Shown here: positions 25,598 to 33,759 of the stretch, piece after piece
Position numbering within the stretch: the first letter of the stretch is position 1
Layout: the number at the start of each line of letters is the position of its first letter
NCBI RefSeq assembly: GCF_041320275.1
Contig: NZ_CP162023.1
Span: 3,534,001 to 3,598,000, forward strand
Source: Mumia sp. Pv4-285
GTDB lineage: Bacteria; Actinomycetota; Actinomycetes; Propionibacteriales; Nocardioidaceae
Direction of reading: 5' to 3'
Length of the DNA stretch: 64,000 nt
Translations under genes and position numbers: made by a program
The notes under the pieces: generated by a model
Seen by the model: only the letters and a program-made list of their open reading frames with translations
What the model was told of the DNA's origin: nothing
Databases searched by the model: none

Positions 25598-25864
25598 GTG
25601 GGCGTGTTTCGCAGCAAGAGCGTGCAGGACGAGGTGACGAGCACCGCGTCCGGTGAGCCGTACGACCCGGAACGCACGGCCGTCACCTCCGTGACGGGGT
25701 CGACCGCCTTCGGCGTCACCTGGCAGATCGATCCCTCCGCGCCGCTCCCGGCCGATCCGGAGCCCCTCGAAGAGGCGGAGCCTGAGGAGGAGCCGACCGA
25801 CGAGCTCGCCGACTCGCTCGGGCAGTGGCTGCGGTCACGGACGCGGGGCGACGCCGAGGCCTGA
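25598..25864 (+). CDS. Small acidic protein of unknown function
   Basis: The 88-residue product starts at GTG 25598, supported by GGAGGAG 4 nt upstream. The centre is Glu/Pro-rich (EPLEEAEPEEEPTDELADSL) and the ends are basic. There is no domain I recognise. The strong Shine-Dalgarno and codon pattern support expression. It lies 71 nt upstream of the secreted beta-sandwich protein gene and could share its transcript. Confidence 0.65.
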   Translation: MGVFRSKSVQDEVTSTASGEPYDPERTAVTSVTGSTAFGVTWQIDPSAPLPADPEPLEEAEPEEEPTDELADSLGQWLRSRTRGDAEA

Positions 25865-25935
25865 CTTGGGGGGCACGTACCCTGGTACAGACTTGGGAGC
25901 GCCCGGCTCCCGCCGACGTTCTCGGAGCTTCCCCC

Positions 25936-27507
25936 ATGCACACCTCGCACGCCCCTGTCCGGCGCGTCCACGCCCTCGTCCTGGCGCTCGCTGTCGCACT
26001 CGGCCTCTCGATGCTCGTCGCCGCACCGGCGCACGCCGCGACCGGCACGGTGACCGGTCGTGTCCTGCTGAACAGCACGGCGACGCCGGCGGCCGGCATG
26101 TCGGTCGGGATCGAGTCGGTGTACCCCACCGCCAAGTACGCGAAGTGGATCTTCGCGGGTGGCGACGGCAGGTTCTCCCTCACCGGGGTGCCCGACGGCA
26201 CCTACACGGTCCGCACCCACGACGCCGATGACGCCTACGCCGACGAGTACCACGGCGACGCATGGTACGTCGGTGACGCGACGGAGGTCGTGGTCAAGAA
26301 CGGCAACACCCAAGCGCTCGGCGACATCGTCCTCGAGAAGGCGGGCTTCATCAAGGGCACGGTCAAGGACGAGTTCGGCAAGCCGGTCGCCGGCGCGTCG
26401 GTGAGCTTCCGCCAGTCGGAGAGCTCCGGAGGCTACGGAGTCACGACGAAGGCCGACGGCACGTACGACAACCAGACGGGCGAGTGGTCGAAGGACCTCC
26501 TCCCCGGCAGCTTCTGGGTGAGCGTCTCCGTCTACGACGCCGACTCGACCAACCGCGGCTGGCCGTACTACTACGTCGACGAAGAGGTCGTGGTGACGCC
26601 CGGCACGACCACCACGTTCGACGTCATCCTCAAGGAGCGCCCCACGGTCGACTTCACCGTCCTCGATCCCGCCGGCAAGCCCCTCGTGGACGCCCCGCTC
26701 AACATCCGCGTCCTGCGCGATGGCGTCTGGGACTGGATCAACTCCGGTCCGCACACGACCGACGCGGAGGGCCGCTACCGCTTCACCGACTACTACCCGG
26801 CGTTCAAGGTCTACTTCGGACTCCCCACGGGCTACTCCGGTCCGGCAGCGGTCGGCGAGTACTGGAAGGACGCCTCCTCGTTCGAGACGGCGACTCCCGT
26901 GACGTTCCCGACGCCCCAGACGCACGCCGCCTACACCGTCCAGCTCGGCCCCGCCCAGGTCGTCGCGCCGGTGATCACCCCGCGCACGCCGGCACTCTCG
27001 GGAAGCGCGCGCAGCGGTCAGACGCTGCGGGCCAGCGCCGGCACGTGGAGCCCGGCGGGCGTGGCTCTGCGCTACCAGTGGCGCGCCAACGGCGCCGCGA
27101 TCTCTGGCGCGACGGCCACCGCGCTGCGGCTGACCAACGCGTTCGCGGGCAAGCGGATCTCGGTCACGGTCACCGGTTCGAGGTCCGGCTCCACGACCGT
27201 CGCGCGGACGTCTGCAGCCACCGCGCCGGTCGTCGGCACCCTCTCCGCGAAGACGCCGCGGATCGCGGGCAAGGTCAAGAAGGGCAAGAAGCTCAAGGCC
27301 AAGACCGCGGCCTGGGGTCCGAGCCCGGTCCGACTGACCTACCAGTGGTACCGCAACGGCAAGAAGATCGCGAAGGCCAAGAAGACGTCGTACACGCTCA
27401 CCAAGCGGGACGTCGGCAAGCGCATCACCGTCAAGGTCACGGGCAAGCGCACCTGGTACGCGACCGTGACGAAGACCAGCAAGAAGACGGCACGGGTGAA
27501 GAAGTAG
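25936..27507 (+). CDS. Secreted beta-sandwich protein A (CnaB-like plus Ig-like repeats)
   Basis: The protein has 523 residues from ATG 25936. A signal peptide ends at AHA-A near residue 34. Three carboxypeptidase-regulatory/CnaB-like beta domains follow (GTVTGRVLLN, then GTVKDEFGKPVAGASVSF, then VDFTVLDPAGKPLVDAPLN). Two C-terminal Ig-like repeats carry the LRYQWRANGAAISGA and LTYQWYRNGKKIAKA cores, and the tail is Lys/Thr-rich. There is no LPXTG or membrane anchor, so it is probably released or held by wall charge. A second copy, about equally long, sits at 29139. Function is unknown; adhesion or matrix binding is only a guess. Confidence 0.85.
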   Translation: MHTSHAPVRRVHALVLALAVALGLSMLVAAPAHAATGTVTGRVLLNSTATPAAGMSVGIESVYPTAKYAKWIFAGGDGRFSLTGVPDGTYTVRTHDADDAYADEYHGDAWYVGDATEVVVKNGNTQALGDIVLEKAGFIKGTVKDEFGKPVAGASVSFRQSESSGGYGVTTKADGTYDNQTGEWSKDLLPGSFWVSVSVYDADSTNRGWPYYYVDEEVVVTPGTTTTFDVILKERPTVDFTVLDPAGKPLVDAPLNIRVLRDGVWDWINSGPHTTDAEGRYRFTDYYPAFKVYFGLPTGYSGPAAVGEYWKDASSFETATPVTFPTPQTHAAYTVQLGPAQVVAPVITPRTPALSGSARSGQTLRASAGTWSPAGVALRYQWRANGAAISGATATALRLTNAFAGKRISVTVTGSRSGSTTVARTSAATAPVVGTLSAKTPRIAGKVKKGKKLKAKTAAWGPSPVRLTYQWYRNGKKIAKAKKTSYTLTKRDVGKRITVKVTGKRTWYATVTKTSKKTARVKK

Positions 27508-27526
27508 CCCGTCCCCTCTCGCTGAC

Positions 27527-27557
27527 GCCGGCCCTTCCCGTACCGGGGAGGGCCGGC
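27527..27557. terminator. Bidirectional terminator hairpin
   Basis: A 13-bp stem with one G-T wobble (27527-27539 with 27545-27557) and a 5-nt loop lies between the stop of secreted protein A and the stop of the convergent MerR gene. The position and strength suit termination from both sides. Confidence 0.75.
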
Positions 27558-27570
27558 ATCGCTTTCGGGA

Positions 27571-28509
27571 TCAGACCTCAGGCTCCGGCGGAACGGTCTG
27601 CGGGCTGACCACGCCGGCGATCCGCGTCACGGCGCCGGGCAGATCAGGCACGCGCTCGATCGCGACACCGTGCCGCGGCTCGGGGACGTCGACCCGCTTC
27701 CAGCCGGGACCGCCGATCAGGACCAGCATGGGTGTGACGGCGGTGTCCTGGATCGAGTGAAGCAGGCTGCCGTTCGGGCGTCGCATCGACGCCCAGACGA
27801 ACGCGACCCGAGGACGTGAGCGCACGATCTCGTCGACCATCGACGTTGCCGGGACCCTGCCTCCGAGCGAGCGGCTCGCGACCGCGGACTCGGCGAGCGC
27901 CGCCGACAGAGCTGCGACCGGGAGCGAGTGCTGCTCCTCCTCGGCGGTTGCCAGCAGGACGTCGGTGTCCACCGTCCCCCGAGTGCGAGGCTCGGCTCTC
28001 ACGGCCGCGCCCCGCAGGGCCGTCAGGATCACCTCGGTGGTGAGGTGCTCGCCGGCGACCCCGAACGCAGGGTCTCGCCAGAGGTCTCCGACCGCCTGGA
28101 GCAGCGGGACGAGCACCTCGTCCCAGGCACGCATCACGCCGCGACGAACGATCGCCCGGCTGACGTGGCGCGCCATCGCGGCGGTGTCGCCGCGTGCGCC
28201 CGCCGCGAGCAGGACGGACACCAGCTCGCCACTGATCTGCTCCTGCGCCCTGCCGAGCGCCATCGGAGACACGTGGGGGTCCGCGCGCACTGCTTCGACG
28301 GCGACCTGGGGCGACATGCCGTCGCTCACCAGTCGGGCGACGACCGCGAGCCGACCGACGTCCCCTTCGGAGTAGCGCCGGTGTCCTCCGCTGCTGCGTC
28401 CTGACGGCGTGAGCCCGTAGCGGCGCTCCCACGTGCGCAGCGTGGCGGCGGGCACACCGATGCGGGCGGCGACAGCCTGCACGCTCAGTCCCTCGGGAGG
28501 GGGTGGCAT
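27571..28509 (-). CDS. MerR regulator with B12-binding-like C-terminal domain
   Basis: The 312-residue protein has an N-terminal MerR helix-turn-helix (VAARIGVPAATLRTWERRYG, SSGGHRRYSEGDVGRL), a four-helix cap with WRDPAFGVAGEHLTTEVI, and a Rossmann-like C-terminal domain. This is the CarH/LitR layout. The canonical DxHxxG cobalamin motif reads EQHSLP, so the cofactor may be bound differently or lost. The WxxxEH cap motif is only partly kept. It is divergent from whiB with 202 nt between starts. Confidence 0.85.
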   Translation of the reverse strand: MPPPPEGLSVQAVAARIGVPAATLRTWERRYGLTPSGRSSGGHRRYSEGDVGRLAVVARLVSDGMSPQVAVEAVRADPHVSPMALGRAQEQISGELVSVLLAAGARGDTAAMARHVSRAIVRRGVMRAWDEVLVPLLQAVGDLWRDPAFGVAGEHLTTEVILTALRGAAVRAEPRTRGTVDTDVLLATAEEEQHSLPVAALSAALAESAVASRSLGGRVPATSMVDEIVRSRPRVAFVWASMRRPNGSLLHSIQDTAVTPMLVLIGGPGWKRVDVPEPRHGVAIERVPDLPGAVTRIAGVVSPQTVPPEPEV

Positions 28510-28642
28510 CCGTTACCTCTCCTCGGTCAGCATCCGGGCCAGGGTACAAACTTCGCCATGAAATTGCAGGTTTGAATCATTTCCAGTGGGTACCTGGGTA
28601 TAGCGATCACCGGTACCGCAAGGATTTGGCGCGAGCAAATTG

Positions 28643-28665
28643 GTTCACCCCCGTGGTGGGTGAAC
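28643..28665. promoter_or_regulatory. Inverted repeat upstream of whiB, candidate operator
   Basis: GTTCACCC at 28643-28650 and GGGTGAAC at 28658-28665 form a perfect 8-bp inverted repeat with a 7-nt spacer, 47 nt upstream of the whiB ATG. It lies in the shared MerR-whiB gap. MerR-type regulators bind spaced palindromes, so this could be the site of the divergent regulator. The rest of the gap is relatively AT-rich and has no gene. Confidence 0.5.
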
Positions 28666-28711
28666 AAGTTCTCGTGCTACGTTCTTACCCTCAGTTGGAA
28701 GGAGTAACATC

Positions 28712-29008
28712 ATGAACAGCACGATCTCCCGTCTCCCGATGCCGCTGATCGACTCTTACGAGTGGCAGTTCGACGGAGCCTGCCGCGACGCCGATGTAGC
28801 CACCTTCTTCAGCCCCGAGGACGAGCGCGGCTCGAAGCGGCTCGCCCGCGAGGCCAAAGCCAAGGAATATTGCGCAGCCTGCCCGGTCGTCGCCTCGTGC
28901 TTGGAGCACGCACTCCGGGTCCAGGAGCCGTTCGGAGTCTGGGGCGGCCTCAACACCCGCGAACGCACCGACCTCCTCGCCAGCGGCGGTGTCCGGCACG
29001 CCTCCTGA
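28712..29008 (+). CDS. WhiB-family Fe-S regulator, WhiB3/WhiD-like
   Basis: The 98-residue protein has the four cluster Cys at 24, 54, 57 and 63 (ACRDAD, YCAACPVVASC) and the GVWGG turn at 75-79, followed by a basic-acidic tail. The WQFDGACR...FFSPEDERG block resembles WhiB3/WhiD more than WhiB1 or WhiB2. A strong AAGGAG lies 7 nt before the ATG. These proteins bind sigma factor region 4 and act as redox or NO-sensitive regulators. It lies between the two secreted paralogs. Confidence 0.93.
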   Translation: MNSTISRLPMPLIDSYEWQFDGACRDADVATFFSPEDERGSKRLAREAKAKEYCAACPVVASCLEHALRVQEPFGVWGGLNTRERTDLLASGGVRHAS

Positions 29009-29039
29009 TTTTCGGTCGCACTGCGACTGAACGCTGGTC

Positions 29040-29088
29040 CTAGCCGCCGGCGAGCCACTCCTTCCCGGGCGAGCTCGCCGGCGGCTAG
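29040..29088 (+). terminator. Terminator hairpin after whiB
   Basis: A 16-bp GC-rich stem (29040-29055 with 29073-29088) and 17-nt loop is followed by TCTTTGCTC. It lies 32 nt beyond the whiB stop and ends 50 nt before the next GTG start, so the paralog at 29139 probably has little read-through from whiB. Confidence 0.75.
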
Positions 29089-29138
29089 TCTTTGCTCGAC
29101 CCCGGGCAGCCGGCGCCCGGCGATTCGAGGAGTGACCC

Positions 29139-30704
29139 GTGCACGATGCGTCGGACCCGGCCCCGCGACGACTTTCCGCCCGCCTGCTCTGCCTCCTCGG
29201 TGCAGCCGTCCTCGGCACGACCGTCCTGGTCGGTGCGCCCGCGTACGCGGCTGACACCGGCTCGGTGAGCGGTCGCGTCCTCTTCCACCCAGGCGTCGAT
29301 GACACGACGGCGGCGGACGGCATCGGCATCGAGCTGTACAGCGTCAACCAGACCGACGTCGTCGTCGCTGAGGCCGAGACAGAGGCGGACGGCACCTTCA
29401 CCGCGCCCGCCATTCCTGACGGCACCTACGTCCTCCGCACCTCCGGTGCTCCCGAACCGTACGCCGACGAGTACTACGGCGACGCGTGGATGCCGACCAA
29501 CGGCACGCGGATCAGGGTCCGAGGTCAGGGCGTCGACATCGAAGACATCGTCCTGGAGCAGGCCGGCTTCGTGCGCGGTGGCGTGACGAACGAGGACGGC
29601 GCCCCTGTCGAGGCGTCCCTCTACATCGCCGAGGGCGCCGGCAGCCAGGGTCGACACTTCACGACCGGGCCCGACGGCTCGTTCGACACCCGCGACGCCG
29701 ACCTTCCGGACCTCGTCGCAGGCGACTACCGGGTCTACGTGAGTGCAGGCAACAACGCTGAGGGCTATCCCTACGCGACTTCGCAGACAGCGGTCGAGGT
29801 CACGCCGGGGCAGGTCGCCCTGGTGGACGTCCAGCTCGCCGTACTCTCGACCGTCGACTTCACCGTTCTCGGACCCGACGGGATGCCGCTCCCCCACGCT
29901 CTGGTGGTGGTCTACCACCTCGTCGGCGGTCAGTGGCAGGAGGGGCACGCCGGTCGAACCGCCGCGGACGCTGCCGGCCACTTCCGGCCAGCGAGCCGAA
30001 CGGGCACCTTCAAGTACCTCTTCGCCCTCCCCGAAGAGGGCTACTCAGGACCGCCGGCCGTCGCGGAGTACTGGAAGGACACCTACACGCTGGCCGAGGC
30101 GACGATCGTCGACTTCCGCGGGCCGGAGAGCCACCGCGAGTTCACGGTGCAGCTCGGTCCGGCACCGAAGATCACCGCGGCAGCTCCGACGGTCTCCGGC
30201 ACCGCCCGCACGGGCTCGACGCTGCGTGCCAACCCGGGCCGGTGGGCACCGACGGGACTCCACTTGCGCTACCAGTGGCGCACGAACGGCTCCGCGATCC
30301 CCGGCGCCACGTCGTCTGCGCTGCGGGTCACCAACGCGTACGCGGGCAAGCGGATGTCGGTCACGGTGACGGCCACCAAGGAGGGTCATGTCCCCGCCAC
30401 CAGGACCTCTGCGACGACCTCCCCGTCGATCGGTGTCCTCTCGGCACGTGTCCCGAAGATCGCCGGCAAGGCCACGAACGGCACGAAGCTCAGGGTGCGC
30501 ACCAGGTCTTGGGGACCGGGCAGGGTGGATCTCCGCTTCCGCTGGTACCGCAACGGCAAGAAGATCCCGCACGCGACCCACAAGACCTACCGACTGACGA
30601 GGAAGGACGTCGGCAAGCGCATCCGCGTGAAGGTCACCGGCAAGCGCGTCTCGTACGCCACCACCAGCCGGACGAGCAAGAAGACCGCGAAGGTCAGGCG
30701 CTGA
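29139..30704 (+). CDS. Secreted beta-sandwich protein B, paralog of A
   Basis: The protein has 521 residues from GTG 29139 with GAGGAG 8 nt upstream. The layout repeats protein A: signal peptide ending near APAYA-A, three CnaB/regulatory-like beta domains (GSVSGRVLF, FVRGGVTNEDGAPVEASLY, VDFTVLGPDGMPLPHALV) and two Ig-like repeats (LRYQWRTNGSAIPGA, LRFRWYRNGKKIPHA). Motifs DGTYVLRT and YADEYYGDAW align with DGTYTVRT and YADEYHGDAW of A. The middle domains have diverged most. It arose by duplication, and the two copies flank the MerR/whiB pair. Confidence 0.85.
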   Translation: MHDASDPAPRRLSARLLCLLGAAVLGTTVLVGAPAYAADTGSVSGRVLFHPGVDDTTAADGIGIELYSVNQTDVVVAEAETEADGTFTAPAIPDGTYVLRTSGAPEPYADEYYGDAWMPTNGTRIRVRGQGVDIEDIVLEQAGFVRGGVTNEDGAPVEASLYIAEGAGSQGRHFTTGPDGSFDTRDADLPDLVAGDYRVYVSAGNNAEGYPYATSQTAVEVTPGQVALVDVQLAVLSTVDFTVLGPDGMPLPHALVVVYHLVGGQWQEGHAGRTAADAAGHFRPASRTGTFKYLFALPEEGYSGPPAVAEYWKDTYTLAEATIVDFRGPESHREFTVQLGPAPKITAAAPTVSGTARTGSTLRANPGRWAPTGLHLRYQWRTNGSAIPGATSSALRVTNAYAGKRMSVTVTATKEGHVPATRTSATTSPSIGVLSARVPKIAGKATNGTKLRVRTRSWGPGRVDLRFRWYRNGKKIPHATHKTYRLTRKDVGKRIRVKVTGKRVSYATTSRTSKKTAKVRR

Positions 30705-30723
30705 GCACCGGCTGCGCATCCCG

Positions 30724-31323
30724 TCAGGCCGGATACGGGATCCGGCGGCGGGCATCCTTCAGGACCGTCGCCCACCAGTCGAGCTGCTCGAGCATCGCCT
30801 TGGCATACACCCCCGCCTGATCGTCGTGGGGCAGACCCGCGTCCATGTCGAAGTTCAGGTAGTAGTTCGGGAACGACAGCCCGTCGCGGATCGTGACCGC
30901 GTGCAGCTCGGTGAGGACGTTTTCGAGGTGCAGCACGGCGTGGCGTCCACCGGCCGCTCCCCCATAGCTGACGAACGCCACAGGCTTCGCCGTCCACTGG
31001 GTGAAATGCCAGTCGATCGCCGCCTTGAGCGACGCGGGATAGCTGTGGTTGTACTCGGGGGTCACGATGACGAAAGCGTCGGCGGCCTCGAACCGTGCCG
31101 TCAGGTCGAGCATCCCCGCTGGGCGCGGATAGGCCTCCCCCGCCAGCTTCGGCGACTCCGCCGGCAGTGCCAGCGGAACGTCCGCGTTCGCGAGGTCGAC
31201 CACATCGACGTCGAACCCTCCGTGGGCGCCCGCCTGCTCGGCGACCCATGAGGCCACCACCGGCCCGAAACGACCCTCGCGGACGCTGCCGACGAGGATG
31301 ACAAGTCTGCTGTTCTCGCTCAT
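30724..31323 (-). CDS. NADPH-dependent FMN reductase
   Basis: The protein has 199 residues from ATG 31323. The flavodoxin-like fold has LVILVGSVREGRFG for the FMN phosphate and VTPEYNHSYPASLKAAIDW for the isoalloxazine ring. It probably reduces quinones, azo compounds or FMN with NAD(P)H. It is divergent from the XRE regulator at 31437, which is a common arrangement for a regulator and its target. Confidence 0.92.
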   Translation of the reverse strand: MSENSRLVILVGSVREGRFGPVVASWVAEQAGAHGGFDVDVVDLANADVPLALPAESPKLAGEAYPRPAGMLDLTARFEAADAFVIVTPEYNHSYPASLKAAIDWHFTQWTAKPVAFVSYGGAAGGRHAVLHLENVLTELHAVTIRDGLSFPNYYLNFDMDAGLPHDDQAGVYAKAMLEQLDWWATVLKDARRRIPYPA

Positions 31324-31387
31324 GCCTCTCAGCGTGGGGCGGACCGCGCGATGCAACCAGACCGCGCTGAGGCTGGCCCCGGCAGGG

Positions 31388-31401
31388 CCACGTTCACGTG
31401 G
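31388..31401. promoter_or_regulatory. Palindromic operator candidate between XRE and FMN reductase
   Basis: CCACGT-TC-ACGTGG is a perfect 6-bp palindrome with a 2-nt spacer, 36 nt upstream of the XRE regulator ATG and 65 nt upstream of the reductase start. A second, looser pair CTCAGCG/CGCTGAG lies at 31328-31334 and 31365-31371. Either could bind the XRE protein and control both genes. Confidence 0.5.
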
Positions 31402-31436
31402 GGTGGAGCGGCTCGTCGCGCCGTACTGTTGAGGGC

Positions 31437-32264
31437 ATGAGCACGCCCCTCGGCGACTTCGTGCGCGCACGACGCGACCGCACGACGCCGGAGTCCCTCG
31501 GTCTACCGGCCGGCGTACGGCGCCGAGCCCCTGGTCTGCGCCGCATGGAGCTGGCGGCTCTCGCCGGCATCAGCGTCGAGTACCTCACCCGCATCGAGCA
31601 GGGGCGCGACCGCAACCCCTCGATCCAGGTCGTGCACGCCCTCGCCGAGGCGTTGCGGCTCGACGTCAACGACCGCGAGCACCTCCACAACCTCACGAAG
31701 GCGACGTCAGGCGAGTGTGTCAGTGTCGTTCCGCACCGCACGTCGGTGCGGCCGACCGTCCAGGCGATCCTCGACCAGCTCGAGCCGGGGGTCGCCGCGG
31801 TCGTCAACCGGATCGGTGACCTGCTCTCCCACACCGCCGGCTTCGAGCAGCTCGTCGGCCCGCTCGGGGTTCTCGACACACCGGACCCGAACCTGACCCG
31901 ATTCGTCCTCACCGACAACAGGGCGCGCCTGGCGTTCCCCGAGTGGGAACGGATCGCCGACGAGCGGGTGGCAGAGCTGTGGCAGGGCCCCACGACGGAC
32001 CGCTCCAGGCTGTTCGTCGCCGAGATGACGGCGGTGGTCGGTGATGCGTTCACCCGTCGCCTCAACGCCCACACCGCACCTTCACGCGGGACGCAACGCT
32101 GGATCCATCCGGTTGCCGGCGAGCTGCGCCTGGACTGTGAGGTCCTCGACCTGCCGGCCGTCGACAGCCAGCAGATCATGGTCCTTCTCCCCGCCGACGA
32201 CGCGACGGCGACCGCACTCGAGTCGCTGCACCGACGCGCGGCCGGGTCGCTGCGGGCCGTCTGA
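31437..32264 (+). CDS. XRE regulator with MmyB-like ligand domain
   Basis: The protein has 275 residues from ATG 31437. An N-terminal helix-turn-helix (LRRMELAALAGISVEYLTRI, EQGRDRNPSIQVVHAL) follows RRRAPG, a signature of MmyB regulators. The C-terminal domain (LLSHTAGFEQLVGPLGVLDT, RLAFPEWERIADERVAELW, GELRLDCEVLDLPAVDSQQ) matches the MmyB-like PAS-fold ligand domain that binds fatty acid-like molecules. It probably represses the divergent FMN reductase. Confidence 0.92.
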   Translation: MSTPLGDFVRARRDRTTPESLGLPAGVRRRAPGLRRMELAALAGISVEYLTRIEQGRDRNPSIQVVHALAEALRLDVNDREHLHNLTKATSGECVSVVPHRTSVRPTVQAILDQLEPGVAAVVNRIGDLLSHTAGFEQLVGPLGVLDTPDPNLTRFVLTDNRARLAFPEWERIADERVAELWQGPTTDRSRLFVAEMTAVVGDAFTRRLNAHTAPSRGTQRWIHPVAGELRLDCEVLDLPAVDSQQIMVLLPADDATATALESLHRRAAGSLRAV

Positions 32265-32315
32265 CGCAACGTCGGCTGCTGGCAGTGACAGCGGCCGCGC
32301 CCTGTCTCGGAGACA

Positions 32316-32352
32316 CAGAGGCGCTCCTGGCCGATGGCCGGGAGCGCCTCTG
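32316..32352. terminator. Bidirectional terminator between XRE gene and ssrA
   Basis: The arms CAGAGGCGCTCC...GGAGCGCCTCTG, with inner GGCC/GGCC and a GAT loop, make a strong hairpin. It lies about 50 nt after the XRE stop and 60 nt beyond the 3' end of tmRNA, which converge here. Confidence 0.75.
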
Positions 32353-32411
32353 AGTTGTGCGAAGAGACCCCCCGCAAATGATGCGTAGACCTCTTGGCTG
32401 TGCTGTGTGTG

Positions 32412-32780
32412 TGGAGCTGGCGGGAATCGAACCCGCGTCCTTCAGCGCAGGACCAGGACTTCTCCGAGCGCAGTCTGCGATGTCGTGTTCTCAGCCCCGA
32501 CGCTCGCGCAGACGCGTCGTCGACAGGCTCAGTCGCTGTGAATGTCCCCTGTCAGTCCCGCGACCGGGCTAACAGAGCAAGCCTCCTAGCTGAGGCCGGT
32601 TACTGGGACGGAGGCGTTCCCAGGCCGACCCTCCGCTTAGCTCGCCTCAGGCGGCGAGGGCGAAGTCAGTGCGCTGTGTATTGGCACTTATTGGTTTCCA
32701 AGGAACGTTTACGAGATGACCTTGGATTCTCGGCTCGCTTCTCCTGGTGCGTACGACCAAAGTCGAAACCGATCAGCCCC
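32412..32780 (-). ncRNA. ssrA: tmRNA (transfer-messenger RNA)
   Basis: About 369 nt on the minus strand. The 5' end GGGGCTGATCGGTTTCGAC pairs with the 3' acceptor arm ending AGCTCC-A, and the T-arm reads GGTTCGATTCCCGCC. The CCA end is not encoded. The tag reading frame (32685 down to 32647) gives A-NTQRTDFALAA followed by TGA, typical of actinobacterial tags. It rescues stalled ribosomes with SmpB, which is encoded one gene upstream at 33756-34235. Confidence 0.97.
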
Positions 32781-32787
32781 GCTGTTC

Positions 32788-32816
32788 AGTTGTCTCCCGA
32801 AGGATACCTGGTCCAA
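32788..32816 (-). promoter_or_regulatory. Candidate ssrA promoter
   Basis: On the minus strand TTGGAC (32811-32816) and ACAACT (32788-32793) are 17 nt apart, and the -10 ends 7 nt before the mature tmRNA 5' end. It lies downstream of the amidohydrolase stop, so ssrA can be transcribed on its own. The -10 is a weak match and TATCCT at 32799-32804 is an alternative. Confidence 0.5.
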
Positions 32817-32862
32817 CCGCCGAGCGACGACCGGTATTCCCACGTGCCGCGTGCACCCCGGG

Positions 32863-33759
32863 TCAGGCGTCGAACAGCCGGAGACCGTTGCGCCAGAGCA
32901 CGTCGCGCAGCCAGTCGTCGCCCAGGCCGAGGCGGACCAGCGACTCGACCTGGTGCGCGTACGCGTACGGGATGTTGGGGAAGTCGGATCCCAGGAGCAC
33001 GCGGTCCTGCAGGTCCCGCAGGCGCGGTAGGAGATCACGCGGGTACGGCGTCGTGTCCTCGGTGAAGTCGGTGAACACCATCGTGGTGTCGAGCCGAACG
33101 TTCGGGTAGCGCTCGGCCATCACGAGGAAGTCCTCGTACTCCGGGATGCCCATGTGCGCGACGATCATCGGCAGCGTCGGGTACGCGGCCAGCACACGGC
33201 CGATCAGCTCCGGGCCGGTGTACGTCCCCGGAGCAGGCCCGGAGCCGGCGTGCACCACGACCGGCACCTGGGCATCGGCGATCGCACCCCAGACGGGGTC
33301 GAGCAGCGGATCGGTCGGGTCGAAGTCTCCGACCTGGAGGTGGGTCTTGAAGATCTCCACGCCGTCGGAGATCGCACGACGGACGTACGCACCTGCCTCG
33401 GGCTCGGGATAGAAGGTCGCCGACCGCAACGCGTTGCCGTTGCCCGCGGCGAACTCCGCGGCCCAGGCGTTGAGGAACTCCGACATGCCTGCCTTGTGCG
33501 CGTACGGGAGGGCGGAGTAGCGGAGCACACCGAGCGTGCCGAGGTACTCGACGCGCTCCTCCACGGGAAAGCGGTAACGGATGGGCCACTCTCGACCCGT
33601 CATCGGCCCGACGGCGTCGAAGTACGACCAGACCTTGTCCATCACCCGCGGCGGCAAGAAGTGCACGTGAGCGTCGAAGAGGCCCGGGATCCCCAGCTCG
33701 GCCGCGAAGGCGGGAAGGTCCTCGTCCTGCAGGGCGAGGCTCTCACGGGCGGACGTCAT
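32863..33759 (-). CDS. Amidohydrolase family 2 (ACMSD-like) protein
   Basis: The 298-residue TIM-barrel metal hydrolase has DAHVHF near residues 29-34, [20 protein letters not shown] and the catalytic Asp in LLGSDFPN. These are the metal ligands of the amidohydrolase_2/ACMSD family, which decarboxylate or hydrolyse small acids. The ATG overlaps the smpB stop (ATGA). Substrate and reason for coupling to smpB are not evident. Confidence 0.9.
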   Translation of the reverse strand: MTSARESLALQDEDLPAFAAELGIPGLFDAHVHFLPPRVMDKVWSYFDAVGPMTGREWPIRYRFPVEERVEYLGTLGVLRYSALPYAHKAGMSEFLNAWAAEFAAGNGNALRSATFYPEPEAGAYVRRAISDGVEIFKTHLQVGDFDPTDPLLDPVWGAIADAQVPVVVHAGSGPAPGTYTGPELIGRVLAAYPTLPMIVAHMGIPEYEDFLVMAERYPNVRLDTTMVFTDFTEDTTPYPRDLLPRLRDLQDRVLLGSDFPNIPYAYAHQVESLVRLGLGDDWLRDVLWRNGLRLFDA

